From Primula veris (Eukaryota; Streptophyta; Magnoliopsida; Ericales; Primulaceae), in the NCBI GenBank assembly GCA_963682055.1, contig OY821747.1, positions 11,768,258-11,832,257 of the forward strand: 64,000 bases of DNA, written 5' to 3'. Made by a program: the position numbers and the translations under genes. Position 1 is the stretch's first letter. The number at the start of each line of letters is the position of its first letter. Positions 30,809-42,699 of this stretch are shown piece after piece. A model generated the notes under the pieces. It had not been told where the DNA came from and did no database searches. It was given only the letters and a program-made list of their open reading frames with translations.

Positions 30809-32008
30809 TTACTGAGTAATGTTTTCATCAGAAGGTTCTTCCTCATCACTCCTATAGGTTTTAAGAGCAGTAGTAACTATGGTTGAAACAGATTCACAGT
30901 TACTTTCATAAGTAGGTTCTTTGTCAGTGATTATTCCCATAAAAGTAACAAAATTAGAACCATCCTCTTTATCACTGTTGCTCTCAGAATCACTATCACT
31001 GTGAGTGGTTATATAAGCATTTTTATTCCTTTTTAAAGTATTTGCACACTCAGACTGAATGTGACCAAAACCTCTACATTCTCTGTATTGAATTTCTCTA
31101 GGCTTGTAATCTTTATTATCCTTCTCTTTAGGATTCCACTTTCCTGTAGAATTGTTGTTAAACCTAGATTCTGACTTACCTTGATAATCCCTTTTCTGAA
31201 ATTTTTTAGAAGAACCAGTATCATCCTCTTTTTTCTTATAAAAATTTTTGTAAACCTTTTTAGCAAAGAAAGCTAGCTGTTCTTCATCACTCATTTTATC
31301 ACAGACATTAGGTTCAGATTTTTTAGCCTGAAATGCTATTCCCTTTTCTGGTCTTTTATGTTTGAAGAATTTTAGCTCATGAGTGCTTAGATTTCCTATA
31401 AGTTCTTCAAGTTTAAGATTATCTAAGTCTGTTGACTCTTCAATAGATGTAACCTTAATTTCAAACCTTTCTGGAAGAGACCTTAGAGTTTTCTTAACAA
31501 GTTTAGCATCACTGTATTTTTCACCTAAGGTTCCAGCTTGATGAGCAATATGACAAATTCTGCCATTAAATTGTTCAATGGTTTCATCTTCCTCCATTCT
31601 TAAATTTTCAAATTGAGTAGTTAACTGTTGGAGTTTAAAGGCTTTTACTTTAACAGTTCCTTCAAAGGTTACTTGCAAAATTTCCCATGCCTCTTTGGCA
31701 GTTTCACAGTGAGAAATATACCTGAACACACTGAGAGTGACACCAGCAAAGATCAAGTTTATTGCTGTTGAATTTGCACTTGATTTTCTATCCTCATCAG
31801 CAGACCATCTATCTTCAGGTACATACACTAGTTCACCTTCACCATCAGTAACAGTTGGAACCTCCCAACCATACAGTACTGTTTTCCAAGCATGTTCATT
31901 TTGCTGTTTAATGAAAGACCTCATTCTGATTTTCCAAACTCCATAGTTGACTCCTCCTTCAAGCAATGGAGGTTTGTTGAATGCGTTTCCTTCCCTCATT
32001 AAGTCCAT
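30809..32008 (-). CDS. Copia gag (399 codons)
   Basis: Forms the virus-like particle shell. From an ATG at 32008, 46 bp after the primer-binding site, the product opens MDLMREGNAFNKPPLLEGG and contains NYGVWKIRMRSFIK and the KKTLRSLPERFEIKV block of the copia gag (UBN2/DUF4219-type) domain. A Lys-rich stretch precedes a zinc knuckle at 308-321. There the first ligand is Tyr308 instead of Cys, while Cys311, His316 and Cys321 remain, so RNA binding is probably impaired. The C terminus is acidic and serine-rich. The frame stops at a TAA that separates it from pol. Seen once in the window, because unit 2 is cut off before gag. Confidence 0.88.
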   Translation of the reverse strand: MDLMREGNAFNKPPLLEGGVNYGVWKIRMRSFIKQQNEHAWKTVLYGWEVPTVTDGEGELVYVPEDRWSADEDRKSSANSTAINLIFAGVTLSVFRYISHCETAKEAWEILQVTFEGTVKVKAFKLQQLTTQFENLRMEEDETIEQFNGRICHIAHQAGTLGEKYSDAKLVKKTLRSLPERFEIKVTSIEESTDLDNLKLEELIGNLSTHELKFFKHKRPEKGIAFQAKKSEPNVCDKMSDEEQLAFFAKKVYKNFYKKKEDDTGSSKKFQKRDYQGKSESRFNNNSTGKWNPKEKDNKDYKPREIQYRECRGFGHIQSECANTLKRNKNAYITTHSDSDSESNSDKEDGSNFVTFMGIITDKEPTYESNCESVSTIVTTALKTYRSDEEEPSDENITQ

Positions 32009-32053
32009 TTTAACCAGAACACATGATCCACACTAAGTAAGATCTAGTGTGAA

Positions 32054-32065
32054 GCTCTGATACCA
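32054..32065 (-). promoter_or_regulatory. Primer-binding site for initiator-Met tRNA
   Basis: The minus strand reads TGGTATCAGAGC, the complement of the 3' end of plant initiator-Met tRNA, two bases inside the 5' LTR. It primes minus-strand cDNA synthesis in most plant copia elements. Confidence 0.92.
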
Positions 32066-32486
32066 ATTGAAATTCCTATCCGCTGTTCTAGTTGCAGTTT
32101 TGCAGTTAGGTTCCAAGTGAGGTTGTAACCACAGTTGGAACCAAGTGTATTAATGGACAGAACTGTGAAAAGTTAAATGTACTTGAAATAAATCACACGC
32201 ACATTTAATAACGGAGTTCACCTAACTAGGCTACGTCTCCGGGGCACTTACCCAGATTATGATATTATAAAAAGCTTACAATATAGGATTCAAGTCTTAA
32301 TGAAAAACTCTTAGACTCCCTCTAGGTTTTTCTGCCTATCTCTATATTGCTCCTACTCTATAACTATCAATTATAAATCAATGGCATCCCACCATTGTTT
32401 TCTTATTAAAGCTCTCTGTGTATTCTCTCAAGAATGGGTTCTTTATAATTTAGAACACACAAACTTTTACAAGCTAAGTTATAAAC

Positions 32487-32494
32487 TATTTATA
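32487..32494 (-). promoter_or_regulatory. LTR TATA box candidate
   Basis: The minus strand reads GTATAAATAG around this position, a strong plant TATA context about 820 bp into the LTR. Transcription would be expected to start about 30 bp further along, near 32455. Confidence 0.55.
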
Positions 32495-33044
32495 CAAGTA
32501 AAACAATCTTCTTGCTTCAAGATCTTTTATGATTGCTTTGACTTGTTTTGATTGGCTTCAATCTTTCCATGTATGAGCAAACTCTTCAGCGTGGATTGAC
32601 TCCAATCATTATTAGTATTTCCTGTTTAATAACAAGCTTAATAATAGGAGTTAGTCTTTTCCTTTAACTAGGAAACTTATACAGATAATATCTTTTAGAG
32701 ATAATATCTTTTCATATACATATGAAACACTTAACTCCATATTACATTCAATCTTTTAAACGTGTTATACTGATTTTGATAAGGCACAAAGATTGAAACA
32801 AGTGATAAAGATTTGCATAAGAATAGAGATATAGATTTCCTAGTTAAAAGGAAACATATCTTTATAAACTAATCTCCTTATATCTTTTAGGAAACATCTT
32901 TCCTTACCACTTTGATATTCTCAATAAACGCGTACTAAACCTTTAGGATCATGTGAGAATATATCCTGCATACTTTAAAACAAATAATTACCATTAAAGA
33001 ATAGTTATGCAGATTTACAGAACAAGACAGAATCCTGCAGAACA

Positions 33045-33238
33045 GCAGGTTGGAACTGTGGTTGCAACTGAGATTGCAACATTACTTGAAACCTCTAACG
33101 CTGTCTCAGCAGGTTGTAGAAACCTATCAACATAGGTTGTAACTGAGGTTGTAACATTGCTTGTAACCTAACAACAACTGTCTCAGTAGGTTGTAACTGA
33201 GGTTGCAACATTGCTTGAAACCTAACAACTCTGTCTTA
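33045..33238. repeat. Three diverged repeats in the LTR with GTTGCAAC motifs
   Basis: Units of about 64, 77 and 53 bp (33045-33108, 33109-33185, 33186-33238), each starting (C/T)AGGTTG and ending CTGTCT(C/T)A. They carry exact or one-mismatch copies of the palindrome GTTGCAAC. The middle unit has an extra block. Confidence 0.75.
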
Positions 33239-33319
33239 GTTCATAATAAACAGATAGGATTATTTAGTGAAAACCATTAGACAACAAATAGAATTTAGAC
33301 CAGAAATCTGGTCCTAACA

Positions 33320-34798
33320 GTTTACATATATTCTATTGATATTTTTTAATCTTTACGTTCATACCTATATCAGTTTGTTTGTTGTAAATAAAAAAGATTT
33401 TGTTTTTATTAAGTGGGTTGCTTGTATTTTGATTTTTTGGCCATTTTTTTTGTTATTACTTTTTTAAGGTTTAAGGGCTTGTTAATTCTTTACAAATATT
33501 CTATAGGTATTTTTTAATCTTTGTGTTCATACCCACATCAGTTTGTATGCTATAAATCATAAAGATTTAGTTTTTATTAAGTGGGTTGCTTGCATTTTGA
33601 TATTTTGGCCAGTTTTTTTTTTTAGGTTTAAGGGCTTGTTAATTATTCACATATGTTCTATAGGTATTTTTTAATCTTTACGTTCATACCCATATCAGTT
33701 TGTATGTTGTAAGTAAAAAAGATTTAGTTTTTATTAAGTGGGTTGCTTGCATTTGATATTTTGGCCAGTTCTTTTTCATACTTTTATCAGGTTAAGGGCT
33801 TGTTAATTACTATAAAGATTTAGTTTTTATTAAGTGGGTTGCTTTCATTTGATATTTTGGCCAGTTTTTTTTAATACTTTTATGAAGTTTAAGAGCTTGT
33901 TAATTACTATAAAGATTTAGTTTTTATTAAGTGGGTTGCTTGCATTTGATTTTTTGGTAAGTTTTTTTTTAATACTTTTATGAGGTTTAAGGGCTTATTA
34001 ATTACTATAAAGATTTAGTTTTTATGAAGTGGGTTGCTTGCATTTGATATTTTGGCCATTTTTTTTAAATACTTTTACGAGGTTTAAGGGCTTGTTAATT
34101 ACTATAAAGATTTAGCTTTTATTAAGTGGGTTGCTTGCATTTTGATTTTTTGGCCTTTTTTTTTTAACACTTTTATGAGGTTTAAGGGCTTGTTAATTAC
34201 TATAAAGATTTAGTTGTTATTAAGAGGTTTCTTGCATTTTGAATTTTTGGCCTGTTTTTTTGTTTTTTTTAAAAACTTTTTTGAGGTTTAAGGGCATGTT
34301 AATTGTTCACATATATTCTATCTTTGTTTTTTAATCTTTCCTTTCATACCCATATCATTCTGTATGTTGTAATAAAAAAGATTTAGTTTTTATTAAGTGG
34401 GTTGTTTGCATTTTGATTTTTTGGCCAATCTTTTTTTTTACATTTTTAAGGTATTAGGGCATGTTAATTGTTCACATATATTCTATCAACATTTTTAATC
34501 TTTACGTTCATACCTATATCAGTTTGTATGTTGTAAATAAAAAAGATTTAGTTTTTAACTTTTTATTAAGTGGGTTGCTTGCATTTTGATTTTTTGGCCA
34601 GTTTTTTTATTATTACTTTTTTAAGGTTTAAGGGCTTGTTAATTGTTCACAAATATTCTGTAGGTATTTTTTAATCTTTGTGTTCATGCCCATATCAGTT
34701 TGTATGTTGTAAATAAAAAAGAATTAGTTCTTATTAAGTGGGTTGCTTGCATTTTGATCTTTTGCTCAGTTTTTTATTTTCACTTTCTTGAGGTTTAT
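33320..34798. repeat. Complete right part of the satellite array
   Basis: Starts with the right GTTTA target duplication (33320-33324). Order along the array: three long-type junctions (near 33320, 33489, 33640), five short-type junctions with TTAATTACTATAAAG (near 33804 to 34195), then three long-type junctions (near 34306, 34469, 34641). The same block from 33672 is the window start in unit 1. The array ends at a degenerate unit near 34798. Confidence 0.9.
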
Positions 34799-37109
34799 GT
34801 TATCCCTTTTCTTTTCATGGGTCATAAATTTCTGCTAATTTAAGTCGGTGGCTAGATACAATTGGAAATTAGTGAAAATTTCACTTTTTTCCACTCCTAA
34901 AATATGTTGGTTTTTGTTCTTAAGTGAACTGTTTGGAAAAAGTTTTTGTTTTTATTAAGTTGATGAAAATGAAAATTTTCTTTTGAATGTAAAAGGAAAA
35001 ACGTGTACTTTAACGTGAGAGTTTAACTTGTAGTTTGCTTAGAATTGGAGGCGTGATGGTAAAAAGCTTACATGTGGTTTCTTTGTTCGTTTTTGCTTAT
35101 ATTTACATATCCTCAAAGACACTATCTGCGCCTCATATATATGTCATTATATACACGTGTGTGTGTGTGTTTGCTTAGTGTGGCAAGTTGTGAGGGGAAA
35201 TGTGAAAAGAATGCAAAGTGTAAGTACTAAGTTATTGGCAGGCCAATAGGGTTTCAAAACAGAACATCCCGAGACCTTTACTCTCCTTTTTTGTTGTGTA
35301 AATGCTTTGTTTTACTACCACTCCTTCAATGATTTTATTTTTGTGTAATCATGATTTGATTATCTATGCTCCTGAATATTGACGGATCAAGTTCTATTGT
35401 TTCATTTGCTTTTGGGCTGGAAAAAGTGATAACACGGGATGCTAAGTTCTCATGTCATCGATAATAGTTAGGCATGTCTGAAAAGGTAGAGTTTTGTGAC
35501 ATACATGTATGTATCAATTTTATTTATTTTATTTTACATCAGTTGCATCAATAATAAGCATGGATAAAACATAGGGAAACCATTTCTCTGGATTTTGTAT
35601 AGTAATACTGGTTTTCTCTACCCTACTTATCAATGCATGAATAGAGGTATGGCAAGTAGCTATATGCATGTATGTAATGAAGTAGAACTCCACCCTGTTC
35701 TTAAGTTCCATGCCCAAATAGGAAATGTGATCTTAAAGGATTTATGATGCGGCCAAATGAACTTTACAGTTAATGGCGAAATAATACTAGGGTGGGTTTA
35801 CGATTCCATTAATTGAAGATAAAATCTTCAAATTATTTTGTTGTTCACTTTTTGCTTAAGCAACTCAAATACAATTAGTTAAAAGTTGACTGGTGAGCCA
35901 TTGCATGAAAAAACACATCGATTGCCGTTCTTCTGAACAATAGGAGAATTCACCATCAATATTCTACCTTCAGTATTCACAGAACTTTTTTATCAATAGA
36001 AATTTCTAATTTAGGTAACATCATATTACCCTAATAATTCCAGGTCAAGAGGTGCATTAATTATCGAAAATATGTTTCATCTTATATGATTAAATTGTTA
36101 ACGGGCCTCGCCAAATTATGCTTCAATCATCCCTTTCTGTGGAACCGTATGAAAGTGATAAAACTTTGCCCGCAAGTGTTCATCATGTTACTGGGTTTAG
36201 AAAGTTGGTTCCAATGGGTATAGATAGACGTAAGAGTTATATATAATTATAAATTGTATATTTGTATGACTTAGGACATCTTTTAGGGAGCTGCTTTGTT
36301 GTATTCTTGTCATGTTCACGTTCAACATTACTTGGCATTCCTTCTTATAATAGTAATCGTCTTCACATTTGGTCGCTCTTCTTTCATTGGAAATTATGAC
36401 TATCAACTTATTGGATAAGTTAGTTAATACTAAAAATTTAAGAGAGATATAATCATGGTTTTAAGTTGTTCATTACCAACTACTGTTCTCCTTTTCCACT
36501 TGCTTGTCTCTTGCTATTGCTGGTAGAATTTATATTCTCGTAGTTTATTAGTCTGGTTGATTGTACTGTTTCAATTTTCACTTTTAGGAAACATGTGGAT
36601 GCAAGTCTGTTTGTAAATAATGATCATGTTAACTATAATTTGGTATGAACTGCTTAAAGCCTTAAACAATGGGTTTTTTGATGAGGCAATAACCTTTCTC
36701 AGATATTTATTGGAAAAAGCTTGTTACTGTTTTAGTTATTAATTTATTATTTGTCGCTAGAGGATCTATATAACAATTATATTATGAGAAGGAGCTCTCT
36801 TCCTCTGCGAGTGAAGCTAATATAGCATTTACAACACTGTTATGGGGAAATTGAGTGAAATAGATTCCTACGAAAACCCGTATAATCTAGTAAGACTGGG
36901 GTTGCCTTTTGTTGAGCTGGCTAGACTTGCATACATAATTGCTTTTAAGAGTGCATCACAGTAAGGCTCTTAGTCAATTAGTTGGGATCTATTGCTCTTT
37001 CCTTCTTCCTTTTCTGTAGTTTCAGATAGGCAGATGGTTTAGTATTCAAAAGCTGGTATTAGAATCCCTTTTCTTTTTTAAGTAATATCCATTCCTTTCT
37101 TGCTTTCAG
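34799..37109. other. Non-coding stretch, unit 2 copy of 1128-3438
   Basis: Two substitutions relative to unit 1: A34997 (C1326) and T36080 (G2409). No gene supported. Confidence 0.5.
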
Positions 37110-37188
37110 ATTCACCGGAGGTCGGGCATCACTGTTGCTGAAACACTGTGGAGTTTGTATTTAGTGTGACCTTTAACAACTATTGATG
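37110..37188 (+). other. Candidate 5' UTR exon, unit 2
   Basis: Identical to 3439-3517, with the same TTTCAG acceptor and GTAACT donor. Confidence 0.3.
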
Positions 37189-38317
37189 GTAACTTTTTCA
37201 CTTATCTTGAAAATTAATTTACTTCTAGTTTGCGTCGGACCCACTGTATTATTTTCCTATCGTGTTATTTGCCATTCATGCAGATTATATTATGTCAAAA
37301 ACTCACCAACTATACAGTTTTTGGAGTATCTAGCAGATTAAGAATTTTTTACACAAACCTCGGCACAGAGTTTGCATTACTTTGTACGTTTATGGCGATG
37401 TAGTGAGCACATGAAACTAGGACAGTAATAAGCTCCTACTAGATGTCTTCTTTTAGATGCATTAAACAGGTTACTAGTCATGTGAAGCTGTGGATTGGTA
37501 CAAGCTTCTGCTTGTTTCCAAAAGTGATTTGAAAGAGAAATTCAAGAAATCTAAATATGCGAGTTTAACCAACAATGCATATTGTGTTTGCAATTCAAAA
37601 ACGGGCTATTGCCGCAAACACATTCATATGGTTCTCGTCAAATTGTAGGCTGTATTTTCTGTGAGAGAATGTGTGCGGACACTAATATGTCCTGGTGTAA
37701 TGAGTGGTAAAATCTACAGACTTCAATATCTTAGGGACAAGTTAGACCCACGTTCTATTGATTTACTTTTGAAAACAGACTCAACTCAAAGGAAGATGCT
37801 TATATTGTACAAGTAAATCAAATTAATGTTTTAATCCATGTACAATGAGCTTCAGTAAGTTGGTAAGTAATAATTATATCTCTTTCCTGAATGGTGTAAG
37901 CTTTTAGGTGAGGTGGTGTTTCATTATTTAACATGTACGGGAGCCGCAGGAGGCGTTATATTCAGTCTCACAGCCACCTAAACTGATTGAATTGCACTTT
38001 TCTGGCGTTTACCTAAGCAGATAGTGAGAGGCCTAGTTGAAGATAAGTAAATTGACATATGTTAAAGCTCAAGCTTATAGGTGAGATAGTGACTGCCACT
38101 AAATATACTTTATATATCATTGACAAGTAAATATTACGGAAAGTACATCACTGCCTTGATCATGACCATAAATTCAAAAGTGGTTATTTCCCTCCTTTTG
38201 TCCATATTGCTGCATACTGTATGTTTCTGTATGAATTGCATACTATTCTTAACTTACAGCATAAGATCTGGTAAATGTAATGAAGATACGTTGACTGATC
38301 CTGCTTTTTGACTGTAG

Positions 38318-38789
38318 GAACACAATTCTGCGATAAGGACTTACATGGCCATCATGGCTGAGAGAGACGCAGCAGTAAGAGAACGGAACATGGCATTAGA
38401 CGAAAGACGAAGAGCCTTTGCAGAGCGTGACATGGCGATGTTGCAAAGAGATGCGGCAATTACAGAACACAACTCCGCTGTAGAGGAGAGAGATAAGGCT
38501 CTTCATGCACTTGAAGTTGAGGACAATATCATTTACGATGACGAGGTGCCCCACAACAATTACAGCATATCTCAAATATCTGAACATTATGTATGGCCCA
38601 AGTGAAATGCCCACAAATTCACATAATGCACTTGCAACTCTTGAAGATGTTAAGCCAAGAAAGACAGATCTAGAGAAAACGGATGTCTCCTCGAGAATAA
38701 GTAAGCAAGGGTCTGAAGGTACGAATGAACAACAGAAGGTCGGTTCATCGAAAGTTTGGGGAAGTGATGCTCTTAACATGATGATGTGA
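38318..38789 (+). pseudogene. Truncated BBR/BPC gene remnant, unit 2
   Basis: No difference from 4647-5118 was seen: same coiled-coil heptads, same frameshift, same early TGA before the DNA-binding domain. The truncation therefore predates the duplication and both copies lack the pentacysteine domain. Confidence 0.8.
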
Positions 38790-39743
38790 TAAGGCTTTCG
38801 TCCGTTACTTTGGAAATGAAAACTTAAATTCAATTTGGTTTCCATATTTGGGTTTATTGTTGTACTGTACTTTTATCTCAGTTGGACTTTGAATAGATCG
38901 GTTTGGAGGATGCAAGTTATATTTCCACATATTGAATTATGTTGCCAATGCCAAGCTTTTTGGTTTTACATTTTGCGAAAGAAACATCGTATATAGTTAG
39001 ATCGATGCAATTTTATTATTTAAATTATAGCATCTATAACATTAAACTTGAGTTTGGGTAGTAGTTCTGAAGCTTATAGATAAAAAAAACTCTGTTTTTA
39101 AATATCAAAGTGAGCCGGTATATGTTGATTTAAATCTGATCCTCTCCAACCGGGAGTATATATGATTATACAAGCTCACCCATAATGAATTTGATCATCT
39201 TATAAAGTTCTGCCAGTGAAATCCGCCATGGTCAAGGCTATCATTCCAGGTAAGTCAACTACTGGGAATCGATACGACTTTTAGATTGAAGTTATATTGG
39301 TGACCGTTATTTAAAACCTTAATTAACAAGATTAGATCGTGAGACTATAATGCTAACAACATAACATGTATAGCATATGGGAAAGACCTTGTTCAACATA
39401 TCAAGATCAAGTGTTCAAATCATCTCCCAAAAGGCAAAATGTATTTCGTTTTTCTTTCAATCAAGTTCCAATCTAACCACTTAATCAAAACTGCTGCCAG
39501 ACTAGAGAATTGTGTTTATTGTTTTTTTTAAAAGATGAACTGATACGTATTTTATAAAATCAAAAGGACTGCTTTGTAGAAACTTAAAACAGAGTTTGGA
39601 CGTTTTCGTTATCTTGTAGTTTTAAAGGGTACTGAAGTCATTGCACATTTGCAATTAGTTTGGATTAAAAACTAATATAAAATTGAATAAAACTCATGTC
39701 CTTACCGGTAATTTCCCAAAACAAGATAATACCACATCCTAAG
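38790..39743. other. Intergenic stretch, unit 2 copy of 5119-6072
   Basis: Nothing supportable beyond the short ATG/GTAAGT fragment near 39228. Confidence 0.4.
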
Positions 39744-40165
39744 AGCATCTACAATAGTATTATTATCTATGTTATTAACTAAAATAGTTAGATAACAACA
39801 TATTTTTTTTGTCTCTATTAATTATGTTAAATCATGTGCTATCTTTATATATATTAAAAAAATTGTTAAAGATAACAATGCTTTTAATGTAGTTAATTGA
39901 TGATGTGACAAAATATCATTAATTTGAACGTGAACTCTATTTCAACTATTGCTATTTTAGTTTCTATTTCAGCGGGGTTTACAAAATGACTAATTAATGA
40001 GATTTCAATTAATAATTAATTTTACTTAAAATTAGATAACTTTGTTAAGTTAATACACTAATTTGAATGTTAAATTGAAATTACACATGTGTCATTTAAC
40101 ATGCAATTAAATGATGATGTGTCAAAGTTAATATTGTTAAAATTAACGCAACTATTATGGATGCT
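39744..40165. mobile_element. MITE-like element, unit 2
   Basis: Same termini and length as 6073-6494. Confidence 0.5.
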
Positions 40166-40629
40166 ATATATCTATTATATGGCAAAAAATCTCATGCACG
40201 GTTTCTGTAACCCTAATAAGACTTTGCTTATTTTCTTCTTCTTCTCATCAGAGAGAGAATAAAGATGGCATCTTCTCATCAAGAAGATCACAATGGGAAT
40301 TACAAAGAACAGTCACCCTGTATAACTGGTTCACAACCGTTTGCATAAAAGTGTGTCAAATGAATGAAAAAAATTACATTTTTATTAATATTTAAGTTTA
40401 GGGAAGGCCCGCTTAGAGTTCTATATTTTTATTTGAGTTTTTAGTATATTGTACAATTTATTTTTAATTTATCAAATTCTAATTTATTAAAAATAGAAAA
40501 ATTAAATTAGTTATTGAAAAATATTATATAACTATCCATTTTCTAATCTAACTGTGGTTAAATTGACTGTACCATAAACAGTCAAATAAAGTGGCTGTTC
40601 TAAAGACACACAACAAATTAAAAGTCGAT
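40166..40629. other. AT-rich stretch, unit 2 copy of 6495-6958
   Basis: Includes the same 27-codon leader-like ORF from 40265. Confidence 0.3.
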
Positions 40630-40735
40630 CTCAAGCTCTTCCAAGATTGCCACACTTAAAAACCCCCAATCTGATGTAACTAACTAGATCTTCTTCTTCA
40701 TGTTTTATACACGTTAGCATCCAAATGCCATATTC

Positions 40736-41233
40736 TGTTTACGATAATTTCGGACAGAGCCGGCCCAAGAAAAATATCTTTCGTAGATTGTTGAGTGGAA
40801 AAAACAATTGTTTTGCCCGTTCAAAGAAAAATATAGGATAAATTTTATTTTATTTTTGATACTTTTTGCCCCTGGGGTGGGTTGTCCAATTCACTTGGCT
40901 ACCCCTCTAGACCGGGAGGTAAAATTGTAGTCCCATTTATGGCCCGGAGAAAAAACAGTCTCTACTTGAATTAGGGTGAATTCGTTTTAAAATACAAAGT
41001 CAAATTAGGGAGAGAGACCTACTTTAGTGTGATGATCAGGTAGAAATCGTGGAGAGAAGATTAATATTAGAGAACAGAGTTGGAAAAGACATTGATACAT
41101 ATCTACTATATGTCAGTCTATAATTGTATTATTGACACTCCCAAATATAATTCTCTTAGTTTTTAAACTGTAAGAAAATTACCCAAAAATTTCAAAAAAG
41201 TGGCGACTTCAAAACAAAACCGGTCTGTGCCAA
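40736..41233. mobile_element. hAT-like insertion in copy A, unit 2
   Basis: Copy of 7065-7562, with the same weak terminal match. Confidence 0.35.
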
Positions 41234-41307
41234 CCAATTGATAAATAAATCTTTCTTATTGTCACTCTTCTTTTCTTAATACAAAGTTTTTTTTTTTTTT
41301 TATCATG

Positions 41308-42536
41308 TGTACTATTTCACACAAATTTTTCTATGACAGAAAATAAATGGAAAAACCAAAATAATTTTATTTATTTGATATTTTGCGGGTACAATCTCTG
41401 AATATTTTCTAAAATAAAAATTCTTCGATTAATCTCTTTAAAATCGAATTCTTGGTGACTCAAATAGTTTGTTGAGAATTGAGTTGTTGAGTTGCTTGAC
41501 TTTTGAGAATGACCTTGACTTATATACTTATTTCTTGATGAATTAACTTCCTTGTGAGTTTGATCTTGATAAACATTTGATTTGTGATTTTGAAGTGTTT
41601 TTGACTACCGAATGACGATTCTTCTTGAATTAGTTGTTGGATTTTGTTGAAGGACTTGAGACTTGATGAAGAGCTTCGAATGTGACTTTAGCTTTGATCT
41701 TCACAAACACCAAATTCGCGGCTTTGAGTGCTTTCTGCGGATTTGCACGTGAAATTTCTTAGATTTTGTTGATGAACTTGGTTGAAAATTTTCAAAATTG
41801 ATGAAAAACTTCGAAAGTGGGTTTAGTTTTGATCTTCACAAACACCAGATTCGCTGCTTTAAGTGCTTTATGCGGATTTAGACTTAAATTTGATCAGTTG
41901 TCTTGCTGGATTTGGCGGAAGTTTCGAAAGATCTTCAGGAGTCTTTGAGGATCTTCGAGGTTGATGGCAGAATTTGACAGAGCTTCTCTCTCTTGGACTT
42001 TGGCTTCACATCTTCAACTTCTGCCCATTTATGCTTATAGTGGCCATCTACTTATAGTATTTGGGATGGACTTTTTCACGAGATTGCCCCTTGTAGTTTG
42101 AGTTTATGTTCAAAATGGTCCATCCATGCCCCTTCGTAATTTGAGTTTAGGTTCAAAATGATCCAGACCCACTTATAGTTTGAGTTTATGATCAAAATGG
42201 TCCTTTTAGGCCCCCTCGTAGTTTGAGTTTATGATCGAAATGGTCCCCCATGCCCCTTTTTAGTTTGAGTTTAGGCTCAAAATGGTCCATGGTTAAATGT
42301 AACCATTTTTTTTAACTCAGCATTGGTTTGTAAATTAAGCAAACAAGTACTAAAATAAAAGTATTTCCATTGTTTGCGGGAAAATATAATTTATAGCCAA
42401 AGAAAATAACATTTCTTCCTTTTATGATTAAACAAAAGATAAAATTCATTTGATTTTAAAAATAATAATTAGAAAATTTTATTTTACAAAAGACACATGA
42501 CACATTTTTATTTGGCGAAAAATTAGCGTGTCTACA
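41308..42536. mobile_element. Solo-LTR-like insertion, unit 2
   Basis: Copy of 7637-8865; the internal minisatellite is at 42087-42291. Confidence 0.5.
42087..42291. repeat. Minisatellite, unit 2
   Basis: Same five units as 8416-8620, with no change in unit number. Confidence 0.8.
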
Positions 42537-42699
42537 TGTACAGAACTTGAGGATGTTGGGTTCCACTTTATTTGGAGTTGGGCGCACGTCTGCAGAAGGT
42601 GTTACCGTTGCACAACAGGATTCTTGGATTCATGGTAGCATTGACATTTCCTTCTTTTTTTCGTCTTTTTTTAAGATCCGTTAATGTTCAAATTTGTTC

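Larger units (their letters stand above)
27075..33319 (-). mobile_element. Ty1/copia element, SIRE/Maximus-like, 3'-deleted
   Basis: A 6245-bp element on the minus strand: 5' LTR (33319-32068), primer site, gag, protease, integrase, RT and RNase H, then a 46-bp stub of the 3' LTR. The copia gene order (integrase before RT), the IYVDDIVFG and RGGVDKTLF motifs, the long LTR and the iMet primer site suggest the SIRE/Maximus lineage. The end of RNase H, any env-like ORF, the polypurine tract and about 1.2 kb of 3' LTR are missing, yet the terminal bases and GTTTA duplications remain. The pol frame has stops at 30809-30811, 29710-29712 and 28767-28769 and frameshifts near 29937, 28944 and 28598. 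It cannot be autonomous. Confidence 0.92.
32068..33319 (-). mobile_element. Complete 5' LTR of the copia element (1252 bp)
   Basis: Minus strand from TGTTAGGACC (33319) to GGAATTTCA (32068), so TG...CA ends. It contains a promoter (TATA at 32487-32494) and three diverged internal repeats (33045-33238). Its length is within the range of SIRE-type LTRs. The 3' partner is reduced to 46 bp, so LTR-LTR dating is not possible. Confidence 0.9.
1..33671. repeat. Unit 1 of a 33.67 kb direct tandem duplication
   Basis: Every landmark in this interval up to 30331 recurs in the same order and orientation 33671 bp later, or 33669 bp later downstream of the TA microsatellite at 20681. By eye I find substitutions at 1326, 2409, 19163, 22844, 27238, 28820, 29336 and 30242, plus one TA-unit change. 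Long homopolymers (the T run ending at 7630, the A runs at 16072 and 24074) have equal length in both units. The true unit edges are not visible, because the window opens inside the satellite and closes inside the second copia element; the numbers given are one period, not mapped breakpoints. Confidence 0.95.
40630..42634 (+). pseudogene. Degraded copy A of the unknown gene, unit 2
   Basis: Same exon-1 and exon-2 remnants (exon 2 at 42544-42634) and the same two insertions as 6959-8963. Confidence 0.65.

Noticed and set aside
27075..33319. Active, autonomous copia element
   Set aside because: Three stops, three frameshifts, a damaged gag zinc knuckle and a missing 3' LTR rule out autonomy.
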